A stretch of 64,000 nt of DNA from JBMYRH01 sp049602155 (GTDB lineage: Bacteria; Myxococcota_A; UBA9042; PHBI01; JBMYRH01), in NCBI GenBank assembly GCA_049602155.1, contig JBMYRH010000002.1:248001-312000 (forward strand), in the 5' to 3' direction. The position numbers and the translations under genes are program-made. Below, piece after piece: positions 1 through 8,710 of the stretch (positions are counted from its first letter, which is position 1; the number at the start of each line of letters is the position of its first letter). The notes below the pieces were generated by a model. That model worked only from the letters and a program-made list of their open reading frames with translations, had not been told where the DNA came from and searched no databases.

Positions 1-1
1 C

Positions 2-817
2 CCGTTCCTCATCGAGGTCTTCAACTCGTCGGTCGCGTCCTCCCTGGGGCTGCAGCCGCTCGACGGGACAGAGGCGCTGCTCGGGGTGAGCTTCCGGATG
101 AACCTCGGCGGGAGCTTCTTCACCGGGGATATGCCCAAGGACCGTCAGACGATCCGCGCGACGCGCATCGTCGGCTTCACCAACAAGGCCCTCGACTTCG
201 GCGCCACGATGCCCATCGACACGGTGCGGGCTCTGAATGCGCGCTTCAAGGGTCGCGACAGCGCTGCGAGTTACGGGACCTTCGTGCTTGAGACGGAAGG
301 GAACGAGGACATGAGCGCGCTCATCGCGGCGATCGAGGCGCGCGGCCTGACCTTGTCGCGGAAGAGCAAAGATGCCCGGAAAGCGGCGGACATGCTCTTC
401 ATCCTGACGCTCGTGTTCAGCTTTATCAGCGTCGTGATCATGGGGGTCGCGGCGGTCAACATCACGCACACCTTCCTGATGATACTCACCGAGCGCCGCT
501 ATGAAATCGGTATCTTGCGAGCCATCGGTGCATCACGGGCGGAGATTCAGCGGTTGGTCTTGGCCGAGGCTGCCTTGGTGGGCGTCTTTGGGGCGATCGT
601 CGGCGAGCTCGTGATGCTCGGCGGCACGTGGATCGCGAACGTCGCAGCGGAGCGGTGGCTGGCCGGGGTCCCCTTCAAGCCCGACGACTTCTTTGTGACG
701 GACTGGCGCGTCCTGGTCGGCGCGATCTTCTTCGCCCTCATCTTCTGCGTCATCGGGGCCGCTCTCCCGGCGCGAAGGGCTGCGCGTATGGATCCTGCTC
801 GAGTCTTGGTGTCTTAA
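2..817 (+). CDS. ABC transporter permease, MacB/FtsX type (5' truncated)
   Basis: The frame is open from the first codon of the window, so the N-terminus is missing. The visible 271 residues hold an extracytoplasmic segment followed by three hydrophobic segments, the usual C-terminal half of a MacB/LolC/FtsX-family permease. The stretch ERRYEIGILRAIGAS between the first two membrane segments is the typical cytoplasmic coupling loop that contacts the ATPase, and the end ALPARRAARMDPARVL is the standard family terminus. It is inferred to export a lipoprotein, peptide or lipid with an ATPase encoded upstream. The substrate cannot be told from this fragment. Confidence 0.9.
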   Translation, partial: PFLIEVFNSSVASSLGLQPLDGTEALLGVSFRMNLGGSFFTGDMPKDRQTIRATRIVGFTNKALDFGATMPIDTVRALNARFKGRDSAASYGTFVLETEGNEDMSALIAAIEARGLTLSRKSKDARKAADMLFILTLVFSFISVVIMGVAAVNITHTFLMILTERRYEIGILRAIGASRAEIQRLVLAEAALVGVFGAIVGELVMLGGTWIANVAAERWLAGVPFKPDDFFVTDWRVLVGAIFFALIFCVIGAALPARRAARMDPARVLVS

Positions 818-983
818 CCCGAACGGTCCCGTTGGCGAGGCGTTCGCGCGTCGTCACGGCCTTAGGTTGCGAGCACTTGATGGCCATTTGTGGTGGCAGC
901 GGTGATGTCCCCCCTGACTCCCCGCTTGATCTTCATTCGGTCGCGGATCTAAGGTCCGCGCCATCCGGGCCCCAGGAGCTGTC

Positions 984-1814
984 ATGAACGCCGAAGAGCC
1001 TGTCGACGTCGCCTACCTTGCCTCAAGCCTCCGTGACGGAGAGTTGGTGCACAACTACGGCGATCGGGTTCACATCCTCAGTGATCCTTATCACCTGTCG
1101 CTCCTAGCGACGTTGAGTGCGTCGGAGACGACCCAGCCGCTGGTCAACCATTTGGTCAGCGCTCTGTACCGCGATCTCATCGCGCAGGTCGCGACCCGCG
1201 AGTTCCCTCGCGCGACCGTGGCCCGCAACACGCGGATGATCGACGTGAGCCCGAAGGGCGTCTTTCGCGGCGAGATTATCGACCCGACCACGCGCGTCGT
1301 CTGTGTCGACGTCGCCCGCGCGGGGATGCTGCCAGCGCAGATCTGCTTTGATGCGCTCAACCACGTGCTCGACCCCCAGGGGGTACGCCAGGATCACCTC
1401 ATCATGAATCGGGTGACTGACTCCGATGGTCAGGTGGTAGGCGCGCGCATCTTTGGTGACAAGACGGGCGGCAACATCGACGGGCGTTACCTGCTCTTCC
1501 CAGACCCGATGGGCGCGACGGGCTCGTCCCTCACGAAGGCCATTGAATTCTATCGAGACGAGGCGGGCGGAGACCCTGAGCGCATCATCACGCTGAACCT
1601 CATCGTGACGCCGGAGTTCGTACAGAACCTCCGCGCAGCCTTCCCGAAGGCCATCATCTACGCCTACCGACTGGACCGCGGGATGAGTGAGCCAGATGTG
1701 CTCGCGAGTCCGCCAGGCACTTACCCCGATCGTGAGCGTGGGCTCAACGACATCCAATACATCGTTCCCGGCGCCGGAGGCCTGGGGGAGGTCATCAACA
1801 ATGTCTTCGTCTGA
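984..1814 (+). CDS. uracil phosphoribosyltransferase-like protein
   Basis: A 276-residue phosphoribosyltransferase of the UPRTase type, expected to convert uracil and PRPP to UMP. The PRPP-binding loop reads PDPMGATGSS near residue 174, matching the DPMLATGGS pattern of Upp, and the C-terminal PGAGGLGEVINN resembles the Upp uracil-binding loop PGLGDAGDR. It is about 65 residues longer than bacterial Upp (around 208), with an N-terminal extension and a long insert after residue 125, so it is a divergent member and a different nucleobase is possible. Its last 14 bases overlap the next gene, another phosphoribosyltransferase, which points to a salvage operon. Confidence 0.8.
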   Translation: MNAEEPVDVAYLASSLRDGELVHNYGDRVHILSDPYHLSLLATLSASETTQPLVNHLVSALYRDLIAQVATREFPRATVARNTRMIDVSPKGVFRGEIIDPTTRVVCVDVARAGMLPAQICFDALNHVLDPQGVRQDHLIMNRVTDSDGQVVGARIFGDKTGGNIDGRYLLFPDPMGATGSSLTKAIEFYRDEAGGDPERIITLNLIVTPEFVQNLRAAFPKAIIYAYRLDRGMSEPDVLASPPGTYPDRERGLNDIQYIVPGAGGLGEVINNVFV

Positions 1815-2373
1815 GAACCTTGGCAATTTCGACCCTGAGAAGTACCCCGTCTGGGAGGGCTCCGGCATGGAGGTCCTCATCAGCCAAGAGGACCTTGCCG
1901 CCCGTATTGCGGAGCTGGGTCAGCTGATCAGTCGCGACTATGCGGGGCAGAAGCCTGCCATCGTCGCGGTGCTCAAGGGCTCCTTCGTGTTCCTCGCGGA
2001 CTTGGTCCGAGCCATCGACATTGAGTGCACCGTCGACTTCCTCGCCGTGTCGAGCTACGGCAACGCCACGAGCTCGACCGGGGTCGTCCAGATCACCAGC
2101 GACATCACCTCGCCGGTCGAGGGGCGCCACGTCCTGCTGGTGGAGGACATCGTCGACACTGGGCTGACGATGCAGTACCTGCTAGACAACCTGTCGACGC
2201 GACAGCCCGCCAGCATCAAGGTCTGCACCCTGCTGCACAAGCCGGCCCGCGCTCGTGTGGAGGTCCCGATCGACTACAAGGGCTTCACCATCGACGACCA
2301 CTTCGTCGTCGGCTACGGCCTCGACTTCAAGCAGTGCCTTCGAAACTTGCCCTTCATCGGCCGCAAGATTTGA
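1801..2373 (+). CDS. hpt: hypoxanthine phosphoribosyltransferase
   Basis: Purine salvage enzyme converting hypoxanthine (and usually guanine) plus PRPP to IMP/GMP in the cytosol. The 190-residue protein carries the classic PRPP motif LLVEDIVDTGLT, the Hpt N-terminal VLISQEDLAARIAELG, the loop VLKGSFVFLADL and the end VGYGLDFKQCLRNLPFIG, which binds the purine. The chosen ATG overlaps the end of the upstream gene by 14 bases and has GGGGGAGG about 8 bases before it. A second ATG at 1867, also with a GGAGG-like site, would start the protein exactly at the family's usual N-terminus, so the first 22 residues are uncertain. Function is very secure. Confidence 0.95.
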   Translation: MSSSENLGNFDPEKYPVWEGSGMEVLISQEDLAARIAELGQLISRDYAGQKPAIVAVLKGSFVFLADLVRAIDIECTVDFLAVSSYGNATSSTGVVQITSDITSPVEGRHVLLVEDIVDTGLTMQYLLDNLSTRQPASIKVCTLLHKPARARVEVPIDYKGFTIDDHFVVGYGLDFKQCLRNLPFIGRKI

Positions 2374-2386
2374 AGCGGGCGGGTCG

Positions 2387-3043
2387 ATGAAGCTGACCTT
2401 TAACGGGCACGCGTGTGTGACCCTCGTCGCTTCGGATGGCCGCACCGTCGTGATGGACCCCTACCGTTCGGGGGCCTTTGGGGGGAGGTTGTCCCATGCA
2501 CCGCTGCGCATCGCCGCGGATGTCGTGACGGTCACCCATTACCACGTGGACCACAGCCACGTCGGACCTGAGCTGGCGGACGAGGACGGCGTGTTGCCTC
2601 CGATTGTCGACCGCTCGGGATCGGCGGCTGGCTTCGACTTTGTGGTGCGCATGACCTACCACGACCGTGTAGGTGGCACGCACATGGGGATGACCGGCAT
2701 GGTCGCTTTTGAGATCGATGGCTTGCGCGTCGCGCACTTGGGGGACATTGGCTGCGACCTGACCCCCGAGGATGTCGCTGCGTTGGGGCCCATCGACATC
2801 TTGCTCTGGCCCGTGGGGGGCACGTACACCCTCGGCCCAGAGGACGCCCAAGGCGTCCTGACAGCGCTCAAACCGCGCCTCGCGATCCCCCTCCATTTCG
2901 AGCACCCGCGGTGCCAGCTGGGTATGCAGCCTATTGAAGCGCTGCTGCCGCACCTTGACGCCTTTGAGCGGCCCGGGGACTCGGGCTTTGATACCGAGGA
3001 GGGACTGCCAACCGGGGTGCTCGTCTTGGAGCCCGCGCTCTAG
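2387..3043 (+). CDS. metallo-beta-lactamase-fold hydrolase (UlaG-like)
   Basis: A compact 218-residue metal hydrolase of the UlaG/L-ascorbate-6-phosphate lactonase-like group. The metal motif HYHVDH is at residues 51-56, a later HLGDIG block supplies the bridging Asp, and a C-terminal HFEHP holds the final His. No signal peptide is seen, so it is cytosolic. It begins 13 bases after hpt and is probably in the same operon, but nothing in the sequence identifies a nucleotide-related substrate. The 3' end overlaps the convergent gene on the other strand by 4 bases. Confidence 0.85.
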   Translation: MKLTFNGHACVTLVASDGRTVVMDPYRSGAFGGRLSHAPLRIAADVVTVTHYHVDHSHVGPELADEDGVLPPIVDRSGSAAGFDFVVRMTYHDRVGGTHMGMTGMVAFEIDGLRVAHLGDIGCDLTPEDVAALGPIDILLWPVGGTYTLGPEDAQGVLTALKPRLAIPLHFEHPRCQLGMQPIEALLPHLDAFERPGDSGFDTEEGLPTGVLVLEPAL

Positions 3044-4332
3044 AACTGGACGACGAGGGTGCCGCCTGTCGGAGGCGGCGGCGCGTCTTCAGGCAACGTC
3101 GCGACGACTGCCGCGGTCACACCGCCTGCCACGACCGCCCCGACGATGGTCCAGAGCCACCACGACGTCAGCAGTGAGTCTTGGGAGCCGGCGCCCATCC
3201 CAGCTGGGGCGATGGCGCCGCCCATGGCCGCTGCAAAGTTGATATCTAGGAGCGTATTGACGAGCCCTGCGACGGCCTTTTTGTTTCGGAATGACCAGTC
3301 GATAGATTCGCTTAAACGATTGAGGAGACGCTTACTTGCGACATGGAAGAGGGCCAATTCGACGGTCTTCATGTCGTTCTCGCCAGTGACCCGGACCACA
3401 ATGGCCAGCTCGCTGTAGAAGAGCGCACCGACTGATTTGACGCCCTCGCCACCAGCGACGTTGTCGTCGGAGAGCTCCGCGACCTCATTACGAAGTCGCT
3501 CGGTCAATTGTCCGTACTGGAGCTGACGGCGTGCGTCTTCCATGTCCACGCTGATCACATTCAGCTCTTCGTCACTGGCGGTCACTGTGCGGGTATGGCG
3601 CGCGTGTCCCGCTTTGTACACGGTGACCAAGTGCTCCCCGGCTGGCAGCCCCGCGACGGTGGCAGGGCTGATCCCACGGTAGCGCCCATCGACGTAGACC
3701 TCGGCGTGCTCCGGGACGGTCTCGATAGCGACCGCCCCCAGCGGTCGTTCAGCCACGGCCTCTTGCGCCCGGACCAACACGTCATGCTCGGCGTCGCTGA
3801 GGTCCAAAGTGTTGACCTTGGCGCGGAAGATGATGGCGCGCTCAAAGACGTCTTGCGCCGCCTTCTTCTCCCCGGTGCGGAGCATCGCGACGGCCAAGTT
3901 CATCAGCGTCGCGCGGTAGTCGTTGACGTCACGGAGCACTGCGAAGTCGCGCTCCATCATCGTGCGCGCGCTCGCCAGCTGGTCGTACGCTTCCTCTGCG
4001 TCGCCACCCTCGAGGGCGGCGGTGCCGGTCTGGAGGAACGCCAGGGCCGTGCGGATGTTGTTCTGGGCTTCGACTTCAGCGCCGGCGTTCAAGGCGACGT
4101 GGGTGTCCTTGAACTCGTAGCCGCTGTGCTTGCGCACCGCGCGGACCACGTCCCGGGCGATCTCAGCGTGAGCCTTGTCGTCCTGAGAGATGTCGACGAC
4201 CGCGAGGCTGCGAGCTGCAGTCTCTCCGTCGTCCTCACCAGCTATCGCGGCAGGGCTCATCCAAACCAGAGCTAGCAATATAGCCACAGCCTTAGCCGCC
4301 GTTGAGGGTCGCTGTCCTCTCGCAGTTCGCAT
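3040..4332 (-). CDS. exported TPR/PEGA-domain protein
   Basis: A 430-residue exported protein. The start at 4332 is preferred over the ATG at 4368 because AAGGAG lies 9 bases before it and it opens directly into a signal peptide (basic MRTARGQR, hydrophobic core, cleavage near AIA). Order of parts: a short segment like the start of the FrzS/TPR lipoproteins (SLAVVDI), helical repeats around residues 90-165 with TPR character, a PEGA domain at about 199-258 (VYVDGRYRGISPATVAGLPAGEH), then a C-terminal membrane segment before a Pro-rich tail. PEGA proteins usually sit at the envelope and bind peptidoglycan or surface layers. The precise role is unknown. Confidence 0.8.
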   Translation of the reverse strand: MRTARGQRPSTAAKAVAILLALVWMSPAAIAGEDDGETAARSLAVVDISQDDKAHAEIARDVVRAVRKHSGYEFKDTHVALNAGAEVEAQNNIRTALAFLQTGTAALEGGDAEEAYDQLASARTMMERDFAVLRDVNDYRATLMNLAVAMLRTGEKKAAQDVFERAIIFRAKVNTLDLSDAEHDVLVRAQEAVAERPLGAVAIETVPEHAEVYVDGRYRGISPATVAGLPAGEHLVTVYKAGHARHTRTVTASDEELNVISVDMEDARRQLQYGQLTERLRNEVAELSDDNVAGGEGVKSVGALFYSELAIVVRVTGENDMKTVELALFHVASKRLLNRLSESIDWSFRNKKAVAGLVNTLLDINFAAAMGGAIAPAGMGAGSQDSLLTSWWLWTIVGAVVAGGVTAAVVATLPEDAPPPPTGGTLVVQF

Positions 4333-4484
4333 GACGCTCGACTCCTTGTCGTCAGTCATCGCGGCCATGCTAGAGCATCACGTCTGAAATATCGATCCCC
4401 TCGGAGGGGACGTGATGTCACTCGCTGTCGAGACCGACGTCACCGTGGTTGGCCCGCCCGCACCGTTCCCGTATGCTGCCGACC

Positions 4485-5039
4485 ATGGTGACCACGAACG
4501 ACCCCAGAATCGTCCCCTACAATGACGTGACTCCGACGATAGCGCCGGGTGTCTTTATCGCTGATACCGCCCGTGTCATCGGGGATGTACACCTCGGTGA
4601 GGGGACCTCGGTGTGGTACAGCACCGTGGTCCGCGGCGACGTGTTCCCGATCCGAATCGGAGCGCGAGTCAGCCTGCAAGACGGCACGATCGTCCACGTG
4701 ACCACAGGGATGTTCGCCACCACGGTGGGAGATGATGTCACCGTGGGGCATCGCGCGGTGCTCCATGGGTGCACGATTGAAGACGGCGCGCTCATCGGGA
4801 TGGGCGCAGTCGTAATGGATCAGGCCGTGATCGGTGCAGGCTCGATGGTAGCGGCGGGTGCGCTGGTCTCTCCGGGCACCGTAATTCCCCCGGGGATGGT
4901 CGCCATGGGCTCGCCGGCCAAAGCGGTGCGCCCCGTCCGAGACAAGGAGCGCATGTTCATGACCTACAGCGCGGGGCACTATGTGGACATCGCGAAGGTC
5001 TACCTGGCGCGCGGTGATGGTCGTGTGGAGGCGACGTGA
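4485..5039 (+). CDS. gamma-carbonic anhydrase family protein
   Basis: A 184-residue left-handed beta-helix (hexapeptide repeat) protein of the gamma-carbonic anhydrase/YrdA/PaaY family. The three predicted zinc ligands are present: His71 (in DGTIVH), His89 and His94 (VGHRAVLHGC). The N-terminal signature VWYSTVVRGD with Arg50 and Asp52 matches the family. Many bacterial homologues show little carbonic anhydrase activity, so catalysis is only a family-level guess. The third in-frame ATG is chosen as it gives the family's usual length; upstream ATGs at 4449 and 4473 would add a short tail. The TGA overlaps the next gene's ATG. Confidence 0.88.
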   Translation: MVTTNDPRIVPYNDVTPTIAPGVFIADTARVIGDVHLGEGTSVWYSTVVRGDVFPIRIGARVSLQDGTIVHVTTGMFATTVGDDVTVGHRAVLHGCTIEDGALIGMGAVVMDQAVIGAGSMVAAGALVSPGTVIPPGMVAMGSPAKAVRPVRDKERMFMTYSAGHYVDIAKVYLARGDGRVEAT

Positions 5040-5599
5040 TGCGCACCACGGTTAGCGCACAGCTGATCGCGCTCTCGGTGCTCGTCATGAGCGTCACTGC
5101 CCCCTCGGTTCACGCTGTGGAGTCGCAATTTGTCGCAGGCCTTCACGGCGCGACCTTCATGCCATGGGGCGCTGTCGAAGAGACCGGTAACGGGTACGGC
5201 GTCACGATGGGGGCCAACCTAGATGACTGGAGGCTCCTCGCGGGTTTCGGTGGCGTGTTGCCGAAGTCCTCACCGCAGGGGCACTTCTCGGTCCTCTGGA
5301 TCGAGACACAGTGGCACCCCTTTCAAGACGCCCTGAGGCAGTGGGGGGTCCCGCTGTGGCCCTATGCCCTCTTGGGCGTGGGGTTGGCCCTTGGAGATGA
5401 CTATGGCTCGGCGGACGCTCTGCTCCCCGCGACCTCGGCCGATCCCGTGAGGTGGGTCCCTGAAGACCCGCAGCCCGTCGCGATAGCCGGCTTGGGGTTC
5501 GCAGTCGGTGACTTCCACGGGTTCTCCGTAGCGATGGATATCCGCATGTACAACGACGTATTTGGCGGGTTTGTGGTGTCTGCGGACTACGCATTCTGA
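5039..5599 (+). CDS. small outer-membrane beta-barrel-like protein
   Basis: A 186-residue exported protein that begins at the ATG sharing one base with the TGA of the carbonic-anhydrase-like gene, indicating translational coupling. A Sec signal peptide (MRTTVSAQLIALSVLVMSVTAPSVHA) is followed by alternating aromatic/glycine segments and ends in an aromatic residue (SADYAF), as in outer-membrane barrels recognised by BamA. No named family is recognised. Its link to the upstream enzyme is only positional. Confidence 0.7.
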   Translation: MRTTVSAQLIALSVLVMSVTAPSVHAVESQFVAGLHGATFMPWGAVEETGNGYGVTMGANLDDWRLLAGFGGVLPKSSPQGHFSVLWIETQWHPFQDALRQWGVPLWPYALLGVGLALGDDYGSADALLPATSADPVRWVPEDPQPVAIAGLGFAVGDFHGFSVAMDIRMYNDVFGGFVVSADYAF

Positions 5600-5740
5600 G
5601 CCGAAATGAGGCCCTGAGGGGCGAGTGAGCTGCCGAGCGGAACGCGAGCGGGTCTTGGCGGCCTCCCTCGTGCGCGCGGAAACTTCGCGCGAGAGGCGCT
5701 GTACGCTAGTCACCGGGGCTCATATCTGCAACAGTCGAGG

Positions 5741-8710
5741 GTGATGCGCTCTGCCCGAACCTCTCTGACGCTCCTGAAGCGCGATGATCGCGTTGGCCTA
5801 TTCTTGTGGGCGCGGTCGAGGTTCGCGATTCCGCCGACGCTAAGTCGCACATTTGTAGGGGCTCAGAAGCTCGAGAACATCCCCCTGTGGATCCCCTCCA
5901 AAGAGGGCATGAGCGAGAAGGAGGTCTCGGGGTGGTGGCTCGCCGCGCCCGACGCTACGCTCGTCTTGAGCCCCCTCTCCTTGAAGGAGCTCGATCGACT
6001 GCCGGTCTCCGTGGGCTTTTGGACGTTGGCCTGCAAGTGGGTGATTGAGGCGCTGAGTCGACAGCAAGTCGTCCCATCGCTCGTCGATGGGGATGTCGAA
6101 GGGACCTGGATGGCGAGCTGGAGAGTTGCGCCAGTTCGCCCCGAGGACCGCGCCAGGTTGGCAGGCTTGGCCGCAGCGATGCCGGGCGTCGCGCGGGCCA
6201 GCTCCTATGACGGTGACCGCGTGTTGACCCCCCCAGCGGCTCTCCGTGTGTTCATGGACGCCGCGGCTGATGGTCTCTTGCGCTCTGCGACCGCCGCGAC
6301 CGCGCCTCAGCCAGGCCGTGGGCCCGCATGGGTCCAGCGACTCGGAGCGGCGCTCGCGGGACCTGACCCTACCTTTGAGGTGCGAGGGCTGACCGAGCGT
6401 CACCTCCCGGATGGGATGCAGCGCTGGACGCGGCAGGTCACCTCCCTCGGGGGCGAGGGCCGCCCGATGGTGGGCTTTCGCCTTGAGGAACCCGCGGGTC
6501 GAAAGCGCTCCGGGGCATGGCGGATCTCGTTCCACCTCCTCGACGCCACCGCGCAAGCGCGAGTCGCTGTGGGTGATCTTCAGTCCGGTGACGATAGCGC
6601 GCGAGATGTCGCGAGCCGTATGACCAAGCCGACCGAGACGCTCTTGGAGGCCCTCGGGCGCTGCACGAGGATGTATGAGCCCATCGGACGCAGCCTCACC
6701 GAGCGACTCCCTGCCGGCGTTGAGGTCGACGCGACGGAGGCCTGGACCTTCCTCACCTCCGCCAGCATGAAGCTCCAGCGAGCGGGCTATTGGGTCAACG
6801 TCCCCGTGGCGCTCAGCAAGGTGGGGCGTCGTCGTGTCCGCGCCCGAATGCGCCTCGGTGACGAGCAGTCGGAGGCGCCCGCTTCAGGGCTCCTGACGGG
6901 TATGGTCAACTACCACTGGGAGGCGTGCCTCGGAGACGACACGCTGACCGCGTCGGAGTTTCGAAAGCTCGTGAAGTCGAAGGCGCCGCTCGTGTTGCAT
7001 CGCGGCGAGTGGGTCGCAGTGGACCCCTCGGACGTGGCGCGGCTCGAGACATTGATGGCCCGCGGTGGCGGTGGCCTCGACGCTGCGGAGGCGCTGCGCC
7101 TCGCGTTGGCGGGGGAGGTGAGCGTCCCGGGATCCAGCGAGGTGGTCGCAGACGTCGCGACGGAGGGAGAGGTCCAGATGGCGCTCGGCCGCCTGCAGCA
7201 GAGCCTGGACGAGACCGCCGAGATCGTGGCCCCCCCGATTGGCCTCTTCGGTACCCTGCGCCCCTATCAGCAGCGCGGATTAGCCTGGCTCGACAGCGTC
7301 ACAGGGATCGGCTTCGGGGCGTGCCTCGCCGATGACATGGGGCTAGGGAAGACCATCCAGGTCCTCGCACACTTGATGCTCTTGGCCGAGCGTGAGCGCG
7401 GGCAGCGCTGCCTCGTGGTGTGCCCGACGAGCGTCATCGGGAATTGGCGCCGCGAGATTCTGCGCTTCACGCCTGGGCTTGGGGTCCTCGTACACCATGG
7501 CGCAGGGCGCCCGTCGAGCGGCGCCGAGATGGAGGCAGCGATTGAGGCTCAGGACGCCGATGACGGCGTCCTCGTGATCACGAGTTACGCGCTTGTGCGG
7601 CGAGATATCGAGCTCTTTACAGCGGTGGAGTGGGACGCAGTCATCCTAGACGAGGCCCAGAACATCAAGAACTCGGAGAGCGCTCAAAGTCAGGCGGTGC
7701 GGCGTGTTTCGGCGCGGCGACGCATGGCGATGACGGGCACCCCGGTAGAGAATCGCTTGATGGAGCTCTGGTCCATCATGGACTTCCTGAACCCTGGGCT
7801 GCTTGGCACCCGCGGGGCGTTTAAGAAGATGTTCGCGATCCCCATTGAGCGCTACGGCGATGAGGAGGCGATTGAGCGCCTTCGCCGGGTGACTGCGCCC
7901 TTTGTGTTGCGACGCTTGAAGACCGACCCCGTGATCGCTCCGGACCTGCCCGAGAAGATCGAGGCCGTCCGATATTGTCCGCTGACCGTCGAGCAAGCGG
8001 CGCTCTACCAGTCGGCGCTGGATCAGGGCATGAAGGAGATCACGGCGCTTGGGCCGGGGATGGAGCGTCGCGGGCGTGTCCTTGCGTTACTCACTGCGCT
8101 TAAGCAGATCTGCAACCACCCCGCTCACTACCTGCGCGACGGTCAGATCGACCCAAGGCGCTCGGGGAAGCTGCGCCGCTTCCTTGAGCTCTTCGACGAG
8201 TCCGAAGAGAGCGGTGGCCATCCGCTCGTGTTCACACAATATCGCGAGATGGGGGAGCTCCTCCGGGGCGTCCTCGAGCGGCATATCGGAGTGCGTGTGC
8301 CCTTCTATCACGGTGGTTTGCCACGCTATGTGAGGGAGCGACTGGTTAAGGAGTTCCAAGATCCGGATGGGCCTCCGGTCATGATCGTCTCGCTGAAGGC
8401 CGGCGGTACAGGCCTGAACCTGACCCGGGCGAACCATGTCTTTCACTATGACCGTTGGTGGAACCCGGCGGTGGAAGACCAAGCGACGGATCGGGCCTTC
8501 CGGATCGGTCAGACACGGGACGTGACGGTCCACCGCCTCGTCAGCCAGGGCACGCTCGAGGAGCAGATTCATCAACTCCTTGAGAGCAAACGCAACCTCG
8601 CCGACCGCGTCGTCGGGACGGGGGAGACGTGGCTCTCTGAGCTTGATGACTCGACCCTGCACGAGCTCGTGAGCTTGGGCTCAGACGCCGTGCTGGAGGA
8701 GGACGCATGA
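5741..8710 (+). CDS. SNF2-family DEAD/DEAH box helicase
   Basis: A 989-residue Swi2/Snf2-type DNA translocase of the bacterial RapA-like/HepA branch. The N-terminal half (about 1-490) is the SNF2-associated bacterial region. The motor then shows the Walker A ADDMGLGKT near 530-538, DEAQ near 637-640, motif III MTGTPVENR, and in the second RecA lobe a RIGQTRDVTVHR block near 925. It likely remodels protein-DNA or RNA polymerase complexes, in the cytosol. GTG (5741) and ATG (5744) are adjacent start codons. It overlaps the SWIM gene by ATGA, and this helicase-SWIM pair recurs in many actinobacteria and deltaproteobacteria. Confidence 0.93.
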   Translation: MMRSARTSLTLLKRDDRVGLFLWARSRFAIPPTLSRTFVGAQKLENIPLWIPSKEGMSEKEVSGWWLAAPDATLVLSPLSLKELDRLPVSVGFWTLACKWVIEALSRQQVVPSLVDGDVEGTWMASWRVAPVRPEDRARLAGLAAAMPGVARASSYDGDRVLTPPAALRVFMDAAADGLLRSATAATAPQPGRGPAWVQRLGAALAGPDPTFEVRGLTERHLPDGMQRWTRQVTSLGGEGRPMVGFRLEEPAGRKRSGAWRISFHLLDATAQARVAVGDLQSGDDSARDVASRMTKPTETLLEALGRCTRMYEPIGRSLTERLPAGVEVDATEAWTFLTSASMKLQRAGYWVNVPVALSKVGRRRVRARMRLGDEQSEAPASGLLTGMVNYHWEACLGDDTLTASEFRKLVKSKAPLVLHRGEWVAVDPSDVARLETLMARGGGGLDAAEALRLALAGEVSVPGSSEVVADVATEGEVQMALGRLQQSLDETAEIVAPPIGLFGTLRPYQQRGLAWLDSVTGIGFGACLADDMGLGKTIQVLAHLMLLAERERGQRCLVVCPTSVIGNWRREILRFTPGLGVLVHHGAGRPSSGAEMEAAIEAQDADDGVLVITSYALVRRDIELFTAVEWDAVILDEAQNIKNSESAQSQAVRRVSARRRMAMTGTPVENRLMELWSIMDFLNPGLLGTRGAFKKMFAIPIERYGDEEAIERLRRVTAPFVLRRLKTDPVIAPDLPEKIEAVRYCPLTVEQAALYQSALDQGMKEITALGPGMERRGRVLALLTALKQICNHPAHYLRDGQIDPRRSGKLRRFLELFDESEESGGHPLVFTQYREMGELLRGVLERHIGVRVPFYHGGLPRYVRERLVKEFQDPDGPPVMIVSLKAGGTGLNLTRANHVFHYDRWWNPAVEDQATDRAFRIGQTRDVTVHRLVSQGTLEEQIHQLLESKRNLADRVVGTGETWLSELDDSTLHELVSLGSDAVLEEDA

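Noticed and set aside
1104..1880. 258-residue minus-strand ORF over upp-like and hpt
   Set aside because: Fully covered by two confidently identified enzymes on the plus strand.
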